Shown here: piece by piece, positions 57,065-64,000 of the stretch
Numbering within the stretch: the stretch's first letter is position 1
How the letters are laid out: every line of letters begins with the position of its first letter
NCBI GenBank assembly: GCA_009760855.2
Contig: WPIO01000015.1
Coordinates: 265,001-329,000, forward strand
Reading direction: 5' to 3'
Length of the DNA: 64,000 bases
Origin: Cristatella mucedo
Taxonomy: Eukaryota; Bryozoa; Phylactolaemata; Cristatellidae
The notes under the pieces: model-generated
Databases searched by the model: none
What the model was told of the DNA's origin: nothing
What the model saw: the letters and a program-made list of their open reading frames with translations, nothing else
Program-made: the position numbers and the translations under genes

Positions 57065-57445
57065 ATGCAGCACGCCAACAACGATGCCGTGATTTTCCTT
57101 CGCTCGCTAATCTTCTTTCGCCCGCGGGCGCCAGCTTGCTTGAACTTCGACGAGTGTGAATCCATCTCCCCTTGGCTTGTCCGCTGGCGAAACGCAGCTC
57201 ACGGCTCACGGCCAGTCGTTGTCGATCTTGTCGTTTCCCTGGCAACGCTGCAGTGCTCCGGTCCATCTTGCAGGTTCGCTTTTGATCTTGCAGCTTCGTT
57301 GATCTGGACTGTTCTCGGCACGGCTGCCGACCCAGCTGCTTCTGCTTCGCAAGCCACTCGTGCGGGTTTTTTCTCTTGGCTAGCTGCTCACCGTGCGAAT
57401 TCATGTCCGTCTGCCTCTCGAGTTGGAGTTGTAATAACTTCTTAA
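57065..57445 (+). CDS. Unknown Ala/Ser-rich ORF2, unit 2
   Basis: ATG at 57065, five bases after the ORF1 stop, in another frame; 126 residues. It starts MQHANNDAVIFLRSLIFFRP, then SPWLVRWRNAAHGSRPVVVD, a hydrophobic AASLIWTVLG, and ends ASRVGVVITS. The unit 3 copy is open over the same length with four amino-acid changes. Copy 1 keeps the RNAA stretch only in part. A different frame in the second half gives a Cys-rich reading (LDCSRHGCRPSCFCF), which could be used if ORF1 is spliced. Which frame is real is undecided. Confidence 0.3.
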   Translation: MQHANNDAVIFLRSLIFFRPRAPACLNFDECESISPWLVRWRNAAHGSRPVVVDLVVSLATLQCSGPSCRFAFDLAASLIWTVLGTAADPAASASQATRAGFFSWLAAHRANSCPSASRVGVVITS

Positions 57446-57634
57446 TATGTTTTCCGTTTCAGACAGCTCAACCGTCTATCGTAGATATAAGAGCCAACGT
57501 TGTACATTACCATGGGCGGTTGAGCAGTCGTGACAGATAGGTTATACAGTGGAGAGTTCGCTTACGTTCCAGTTTACCTGGCGTAAAGGGAATTATATCT
57601 GCTTTGCTTATAGTCATGACTGACAGTCAATACT

Positions 57635-58945
57635 ATAAGTGCGGTGACGAGAGGTCAACGGAGCTCTTGGGTAGGAAAAGTTGGCCGAGTAAGTCGTGGC
57701 GTTGGAGGCTCCCGGTCTCGCAGAGTTATGTACCTGGATGGTTGCAGGCGTGGTCCGTCGACGTGACCACGCACGCAAGGCAACGAGTGCCCAAGGCCTG
57801 AGCAGAGCTGGATAGCACGCTCGTTGCTGTGATTTGTATATTCCGCATTCCCCGATTATCTTGTTCGCGGCCCCCAGCCGTGAGTTGGCCTCTGTCGGCG
57901 GAGGCTATCGACTGTGGTAGACATCGACTCCGGCTTGCCAAGCAGTTACTCAGCTAGCCGGATCTTTTCCTGCGTATCCTCGTACTGTTGGAACGGAGTC
58001 GGTACAGCGGCGGTACTTCGGAAGCCGACTGACCTGACCAACTAATACGATTGTTCGCGCTTGCTGCGTCGCCTTGCGCCGCTTTAGTGCACTTTGTACA
58101 GGATCTTCCCCGTGGACTTGTTTAGTTCCGCTGCTGTTGCTGGCGGCGCACGCGATAGTATAAAGAGATCTAACCTGACGGCTGCTCCTCTTACCTAGCT
58201 CAGCGGCACGGCGAGTGGCAGCGTGGCCGGAGTATGGCTGGGCTTGGCGGGAAATAGCCTCTGACCTCTGGAACCCGGTTACAGAAGACCAGAAACACTG
58301 CACAAAGGTAGGGGCCGCCAAAAGAGCAGATCCGGTCTGCCACACCCATCCACGTGACTAGTCGAATGAGACAGCAGTGAATCTGAGTAAGGCAGCAGCA
58401 GCAGCAGCAGCAGCCTCTGCAGTGGTGTGAATATAGATCAATAGGCAAAAGACCAATCTACAGTGAGCTGTAGCACTAGCCAAGCCCCTCCAGTGTAGTA
58501 GTGCCCCTTACCGTGCCGTACTGCCTTGACCTGCTCAGGGGCTGTGGCCGTTCGGCTGCTACGGATTTGCCAATCCCGGCCGGAAGGCAAACTAGTTCTC
58601 TGCCCAAATAAGGAAGGAAAAGAAAAAAAACGAAGGAAAAGAAAAAAACGCTCTGGGTAAAATAGTGTACGAGCTAAAAGGTAAGTTAGGAGCTGCATTC
58701 TGACATAGCTGAGCTTAGCAATAATCTGCCGTCGAGGCTACCTACCAAACCCAATGAATAGTCTGTGCAACTGCGGCCCGTTTATAAAGTACTTGTTCAA
58801 AGGTAACTTCTTACTCCAAAGTTATTCTTAATACAATAATTATTATCGATAACGATTATAATTACTTCATTAGGAATAAGTCATCATTATTCAATTATTA
58901 CGAACATATTATTAATAAGATAATTATTGTTTGTCTTCTTTGCTA
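57635..58945. other. No gene seen
   Basis: Mixed sequence with a (CAG)n-type run of about 7 units (58392-58412). Otherwise no supported feature. Confidence 0.4.
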
Positions 58946-58967
58946 GTATCCAATGGCGTTCACTCCG

Positions 58968-60140
58968 CGTTGGTTGGGGTCGGGTCTGGTCCGCCAAACC
59001 TGCGGACACCTGCAGAGTCCGCAGGTATCCGCCCTCGATACTTGGCTGTTCCTCATTTACAATGAACCTCAAAGTGGTCGGGACCCACCTAATAGGCTAG
59101 TACTTGTGTGCCGACGATATTCAGCTGTATTTGTCATTTAAACCGTCGGAATGTGCTGCAGTGACTGCTAAACTGAATGCTTGCCATGCAAATATCCAAT
59201 CCTGGATCTCTAAACATTTCCTTATACTAAACTAGGATACGACGGGCTACTTACAGGATACCCCAAGCATGTGGCTAGACTATGTATGCGACGTAGGTCT
59301 TTTTTTTATAGTTTATGCTGTTGTGCAATGGTCGTAGTGCGCAGGGAGCATGTGTGTCGTCCTTGAATAAGTGCCGAAGTACTTTGAAAGTTTCAATAAG
59401 TAACTGCTTCTGCAGCAAGCCATGACATCCAACCCCTAATTAGAATTAGGGACTTTCTACCTTGGCGGGTTGCAAGCAATTAATTAGCTCTCTGGTTTTG
59501 TTTCTGCTAGATCATTACACTTCAATTTCGGCTGGGCTACCAAAATCAACAGCATTAATCCACTAAAAATGGTAATAAATATGGCTGAAAGGCTAGAATA
59601 TTAATCTCAGAGGTTCGACCGCGTGTCTTCTCTGCTGAAAGAGCTTGGATGGTTGCCGATGGATCAATTAATACTATTATGCTGACTCACGAGGCCCACA
59701 ACGACTTGGATCCGTCGTACCTATCTAAACCGAGGCACCAGTTTCAGCCTCGTCGTACCCCCAGGTCCTCTATGGATAAGACATTAGCTGTACCGTTCGT
59801 ACGCTTAAAGACAGTTGGCGACAATAGCTTTTTGTCGGCAGGTCCCAGACTGGAACTAAGTGCCGCAGTTCTCACCCGACGACGCCTACTCTCGGGCTGC
59901 CGACTGACGCAAATCCTTTCCAGCCGTCCTCAGCTCTGACGCCCGTGCTACCCACTACCTCCACGGCTCTTCTGACTCAGCTATGCTTCTCAATTTTTCT
60001 TCTTTTCTTGAGAGGAAGACTGTTGGCCACCGAATGCGTACCGGAAGCCGCTTACGCTTTGAGTGTGGCATACAAACTCTCCTGCGTATCGCCGACGTAG
60101 TCCTGGTCGTTTTTTGGAGTTACAGACGGAGATGTGCTAC
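58968..60140 (+). mobile_element. LINE L-B copy with RT region, decayed
   Basis: The reverse-transcriptase block SPQVSALDTWLFLIYNEP (58.99-59.08 kb) stands for PQGSVLGP-LLFLIY. After a frameshift, CADDIQLYLSFKPSE covers the active site at 59107-59118, where Cys replaces the Tyr of YADD. Then QSWISKHFLI; a gap; LLKELGWLP (59.63 kb); a LTHEAHNDLDPSYLSKPRHQ tract; KTLAVPFVRLKTVGDNSFLS; AGPRLELS; and a 3' region to about 60.14 kb (RIADVVLVVFWSYRRR). Not active. Confidence 0.88.
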
Positions 60141-60144
60141 CCAA

Positions 60145-61135
60145 CTTTACAGATGCAGCTTAAGATAGACTACTTAAGTATTCAAAAGTAGAAACTGTGT
60201 CGTACAGTGGGAGTACCACAGCACGTGACTAGGCTGTCTTTAAAGACCCAAGATAAGTAGTATTATTCGTCCGTCATTTATCGTGGTTAATCAGTTCCTG
60301 ACTCTGCCGCGATAAGTGAATATCCGCAAAGTAGGATTCTATTCATAAATCAAATATTTTCGTAGTTGGAGCATTGAAAGCCAGTTCACGACCCTCTAAA
60401 AACGGTTATTAGCACTATTTGAGCCCTCTGGATATGAAATAACACCACAGTGGTCACCATTACACTTGTATTTACCAATATATCGATAAGAATGAGAGAA
60501 AATAAGACAAGTTAGACGCAAAAAATACCATATTTTAATTAATATCGTACATTTAATTACACGCAAAAATAAATTTCTTACACTAGAATAATAAAACAGT
60601 GAGCAGAACGCTCTGATTGGCTTGGTTTCACTTCATCCCTTTTTTGGAAAATGTTCTCGCCCTCATGGAAGGAGTGGTAGCGCGGCTGCACCCGGCGTTG
60701 AAGGCCTTGTGGGAGTACTCGGATACTAAGACCTACAGACCATATGTATATTAATTTTACTTTTCATTGTAATAAAGGGGTGTATAACTGACTCAGACGA
60801 CCAAAAGCGAGCTGTATCATTTTAACTATCTCGATCAACTCTTTAATGAATATGCGTGTATTAGAAAAACCGCGATAGAGCAAAGCCGTGAAAGTCAAAC
60901 GCGAAGTGGCGACGGACGACTGCATTCGATTTCTGACTCAGATATGAAGAACTGCCATGTTAGGTTTGACATTATTAGATTGAAACATGCCTCATTTGAG
61001 CAAGTTTTGTCTGTATTCTGGTCTCGTACGATCGTTTAGTTTAAGCAAACTATTGTCTTCAGACAGCTTGCCCGATAATCACATTTGTGCAGCGGATGTA
61101 AGATTACCCCTGTTACGTAATGTGGTTCGGCATAA
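60145..61135. other. AT-rich, no gene seen
   Basis: Many stops and no repeat match within the window. Confidence 0.45.
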
Positions 61136-61140
61136 GGTTA

Positions 61141-61250
61141 GAGGACATTTCCTCCTCTGGACGTTTGCCCCGGACATTCACCCGGTGGACCCCAGGACAT
61201 TTTCCCCCGAACATTTGCCCCCTTCCCCGGGGGAGGTCATTTTCCCCCTG
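61141..61250. repeat. GGACATTT-CCCC minisatellite, copy 2
   Basis: Units like ggacatttcctcctctggac, gtttgccccggacattcacc, aacatttgcccccttccccg. Same orientation as 47935-48038. Confidence 0.8.
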
Positions 61251-61273
61251 TGGTGATGAATGTGTAACTAAGA

Positions 61274-61289
61274 ATATATATATATATAT

Positions 61290-61378
<89 letters not shown>

Positions 61379-61848
61379 CATGATTAAATGAAGTTCATGC
61401 TCTATTAACAAAAATCAACTGAGTATAATTAAAGGAATGGATGGATTGGAAGGATAGCTTCTAATGAAGCGAGTGGCGGCGGCGGTTGCGGCGGCTGCCG
61501 CAGCGGCGAGCTCTACTGTTTGGTCCCGCGGAAGTTAGGTCCCGCTCGACGCCGCCAGGCACGTGTTCGCACCGTCAAAGCGGGCGCGTTCCTGCAAATG
61601 AGCGCTAAGCCTCGGAGGTCTACTGAGTATAACTCAACCTCAAGAGACCTAGTTTTACCCTAATACATACTAATTAAAGCGCGGAAGACGAGCAAAGGTA
61701 GATTTAGGCGGCGGAGGCGCAGCCCGCGCTAACACCTAAACGCTAAATCCTAAACACTAAACCCTAAACACTAGACCATAAACCATAAACCCTGAACGCA
61801 AAACACTAAACCTTAAAAACCCAAACACTAAACCTTAAAACCAAAACT
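61274..61848 (-). mobile_element. Composite element (TTTAGGG array + unique part + microsatellite), copy 2, inverted
   Basis: Reverse complement of 48046-48715: (TA)n at 61274-61381, unique part 61382-61735, then CCCTAAA-type repeats 61736-61848. It carries about 80 extra bases (gcggcggcggttgcggcggc region). It directly abuts family unit 3 at ccgcaatgcc. Confidence 0.6.
61736..61848 (-). repeat. Degenerate TTTAGGG telomere-like array, copy 2
   Basis: Units cctaaac, cctaaacactaaaccctaaa, aaaccttaaaaacc: the complement of the array at 48046. Confidence 0.85.
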
Positions 61849-61955
61849 CCGCAATGCCACTCAAGCTAGCACTGATAGTACATGTCAAGTGTCATTAAAA
61901 ATTTGATCGTAGGACGTTTCATATCTCAATCATCAGTCGGAAATTGATGCGGAGA

Positions 61956-61961
61956 TATAAA
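61956..61961 (+). promoter_or_regulatory. TATA box of family unit 3
   Basis: TATAAA in gcggagatataaacggaggc, at the same place as in unit 2. Confidence 0.5.
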
Positions 61962-62621
61962 CGGAGGCACGCAAATGATACGACACTGCTAGAGCCTTGC
62001 GTGCGGACACGAGCTTACTGTGCGGCTTGGCTCGCTGTACCTGTGTGCAGTTCCGCCGGCCGTTAGTTCGCCGGCTGACGGTAGCCGCAGGTCGGCCATT
62101 TTCCGCTGGGTGCTCGTCGAGCTCCTAGAGCGGCCTCCGGCACTTGGCGAGCGAAAATCAGTCGCAGCCGGATCGCAGCCGAGCGTACGGTCAGGTGCCC
62201 GAGCGAAGCGTGTAAGCCGAGCACTCCGGGCGTTTGCTGGAGGGCGGCGCCCAGGTAGCGCATAAGCCAGTGCAGCGAAATCGCTTCGCCGGACCGGCCT
62301 GACGCGCGAGTGAGAGAGGGAGCTGCAGTGCCAGCGTTCGGCCAGGTGAGGAAGGTTGGGCAAGTGCCTAGTTTGCCCGTCCGCGTCTTGTCGGGTAGGT
62401 TATTCGCTTCCTGCTCGGCAACGACGCTTGGCTCGCTCGCTCGCCGCAAGCTCGCTCGCTGCCAGGTCCGCGTCCAGCCGCTTCGCGCACGGACTGAGGA
62501 CCTCGAGCTCGAAGCAGCGCCGATCGCTGCGATCGTGACGGCCTACTCGCATTGCTTCGCTCAGTCCGTTGCTGGCGCCGCTGCGACCGCCGCCGTCCGC
62601 CGCGCAGAGCCCACGGACGAC

Positions 62622-62861
62622 ATGACGACCGGCGCCGGAAGCGACGATCCGAATCACAACTTCTGGCTTCGTCACCTTGACGGTGAAGACGACGAGGAAG
62701 ACGACGGTGACCTCGAAGAGTTCGGTCGCTGGATGTTCGAACTTATCGACCACATTCGACGCCGACAATTCAGACAAGTCGATGGCATACTGACGACTAT
62801 CGCCTGCATAATTTCTATCATGAGGTACTGCTCGGTGTGGCAGCCGCGTTGTACGGAGTAG
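62622..62861 (+). CDS. Unknown acidic, membrane-like protein, unit 3 (ORF1)
   Basis: Same as ORF1 of unit 2, given from its only in-frame ATG (MTTGAGSDDPNHN). The same protein is encoded to the TAG at 62859-62861. The frame is open upstream to about 62270, with two more residues near 62315 than unit 2. One silent difference downstream of the ATG. Confidence 0.45.
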   Translation: MTTGAGSDDPNHNFWLRHLDGEDDEEDDGDLEEFGRWMFELIDHIRRRQFRQVDGILTTIACIISIMRYCSVWQPRCTE

Positions 62862-62866
62862 GCAAA

Positions 62867-63247
62867 ATGCAGCACGCCAACAACGATGCCGTGATTTTCC
62901 TTCGCTCGCTAATCTTCTTTCGCCCGCGGGCGCCAGCTTGCTTGAACTTCGACGAGTGTGAATCCATCTCCCCTTGGCTTGTCCGCTGGCGAAACGCAGC
63001 TCACGGCTCACGGCCAGTCGTTGTCGATCTTGTCGTTTCCCTGGCAACGCTGCAGTGCTCCGGTCCATCTTGCAGGTTCGCCGTTTATCTTGCAGCTTCG
63101 TTGATCTGGACTGTTCTCGGCACGGCTGCCGACCCAGCTGCTTCTGCTTTGCAAGCCACTCGTGCGGGTTTTTTCTCTTGGCTAGCTGCTCACCGTGCGA
63201 ATTCATGTCCGTCTGCCTCTCGAGTTGGAGTTGTAATGACATCTTAA
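62867..63247 (+). CDS. Unknown Ala/Ser-rich ORF2, unit 3
   Basis: Starts MQHANNDAVIFLRSLIFFRP, 126 residues, five bases after the ORF1 stop. It differs from unit 2 at four residues (Phe-Asp to Val-Tyr, Ser to Leu, Ile to Met); all observed base changes alter this frame. That gives no sign of selection to keep it. Confidence 0.3.
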   Translation: MQHANNDAVIFLRSLIFFRPRAPACLNFDECESISPWLVRWRNAAHGSRPVVVDLVVSLATLQCSGPSCRFAVYLAASLIWTVLGTAADPAASALQATRAGFFSWLAAHRANSCPSASRVGVVMTS

Positions 63248-63429
63248 TATGTTTTCCGTTTCAGACAGCTCAACCGTAGATCGTAGGTATCAAAGCCAAC
63301 CTTGCAAATGACCACGGGCAGTCGAACATTTGAACGATATATTATACACTGGAAAGTTCGCTTACGTCCGAGTTTACCTGGCGAAAATGGAGGACTTTCC
63401 TGATTGTCATGACTAACAGTCCGTTTGGG

Positions 63430-64000
63430 GAAACCTTAAATGATACTCGCTGTCATTTGATTGGTAATGCTATGACAAGTGCATGACCTAGCCTGTGGTT
63501 AAATAAATGTATAATTGCTGAGCCAACATCCAGGCTTGCATAACTTGAGCTAGCCCATTACAACTTTCATTATGCATGTACTTCATCAAAGAAATTGTGT
63601 GCACGGTTGTTTGTGAGAGAAGAGCCAGGGCCCACAGTAACGTACCTTGCGTCAAGAACCTTGCAATTGACCGAGTATAATAGAGATCATGTGCTATGAT
63701 TACCCCAGCATGCTGGGGTCTATTTTGGGGCTAGTATCGGTGGTGGAGGTCAATCAAGTGAACTTGTAATCTAGCAGCGCGGCTGCTGTGACTCACTCGT
63801 CCAGTGTAATAAAATGTGCTCCTCATTTGAGTGAGATAAGTGAGGCGAGTTTTGCTGTTTGCAAACCTAGCTGGGAGAACTTTCAAGTCCAAGTGTCGTC
63901 GGAGGGAATACAACCTCCACCTGCCCCGGCCGGCCTGTGGTGACTGTCCTTCTCACAATATCAAAAGCACTCAACGACTTATTGCATGCTAGAGCAGGTA
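63430..64000. other. No gene seen
   Basis: Ordinary sequence to the window end. A short inverted repeat ccccagcatgctgggg lies at 63702-63717. Confidence 0.45.

Larger units (their letters stand above)
56051..57632 (+). repeat. Three-copy unknown family, unit 2
   Basis: Matches 61852-63423 in the same orientation, 5.8 kb away. From the start (ccgcaatgccactcaagcta) to the end of the ORFs (about 57470) differences are few. The last ~160 bases (57471-57632) differ much more. See the ORF entries for content. Confidence 0.95.
61852..63423 (+). repeat. Three-copy unknown family, unit 3
   Basis: See unit 2 (56051-57632). The few indels lie in the 5' part (for example gagcgaaaatcag here against gagcgaaatatcag, and gagagagg here against gtggg). 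They shift an upstream frame and so argue that this part is not translated as one ORF. Confidence 0.95.

Noticed and set aside
56598-57404. 268-codon minus-strand ORF, also at 62400-63242
   Set aside because: Antisense of the family unit. GC-rich third positions keep it open. The copy-1 relative is not open there, and the TATA box and conserved motifs fit the plus strand better.

Overview
This is nuclear DNA of a eukaryote, most likely an invertebrate animal. The base for that is: many 5'-truncated non-LTR retrotransposons whose reverse-transcriptase and C-terminal segments resemble the CR1/L2 group, two tRNA-like SINE families with polymerase III box sequences, very long simple repeats, and putative GT/AG-bounded exons in place of long intact genes. 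The species cannot be named from the sequence. No rRNA, canonical tRNA, CRISPR, or bacterial or viral gene was recognised. No complete known protein-coding gene was recognised either.

Layout. 1-17 kb: mostly noncoding. It holds CpG-rich stretches, large CT/GA/CAGA arrays, a 27-bp minisatellite and pieces of two LINE families (called L-A and L-B here). 17.2-20.5 kb: candidate exons of an unknown gene, with a poly-Ala hydrophobic segment and a 15-bp coding-like Ala/Glu/Asp repeat. 20.65-37.8 kb: a compound segmental duplication. A ~3.5-kb block Y occurs twice (20.65-24.44 and 27.39-30.84) and a ~1.5-2-kb block X three times plus one partial copy (25.88, 30.84, 33.82 and 36.09 kb onward). Each block carries small candidate exons that all start and end in phase 0 with AG/GT borders. 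A diverged relative of these exons and a possible last exon with a stop lie at 39.0-39.5 kb. L-A fragments sit in the intron-like spacers, and one L-A copy splits an exon with a 7-bp target-site duplication.

40-42.5 kb: very GC- and CpG-rich, with perfect palindromes and a CT array. 43-47.7 kb: SINEs and LINE fragments. 47.9-50.4, 56.05-57.63 and 61.1-63.4 kb: three copies of an unrecognised gene-like unit. The unit has a TATA-like box and an ORF with an acidic middle and a hydrophobic end. Two copies are near identical. Two of the three are preceded by the same neighbours, a GGACATTT-type minisatellite and a degenerate TTTAGGG-type segment, but the TTTAGGG segment is inverted between them. 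50.7-52.0 kb: a 78-bp minisatellite. 52.2-54.3 kb: nested L-B and L-A copies. 58.9-60.1 kb: an L-B copy with a recognisable reverse-transcriptase region.

How it fits together. L-A and the SINE called S2 share their last ~50 bases, so L-A-type machinery probably moved S2. The two unknown gene-like systems (the phase-0 exon array at 21-39 kb and the three-copy family at 48-63 kb) are the best candidates for undescribed biology. Both are inferred from sequence pattern only.
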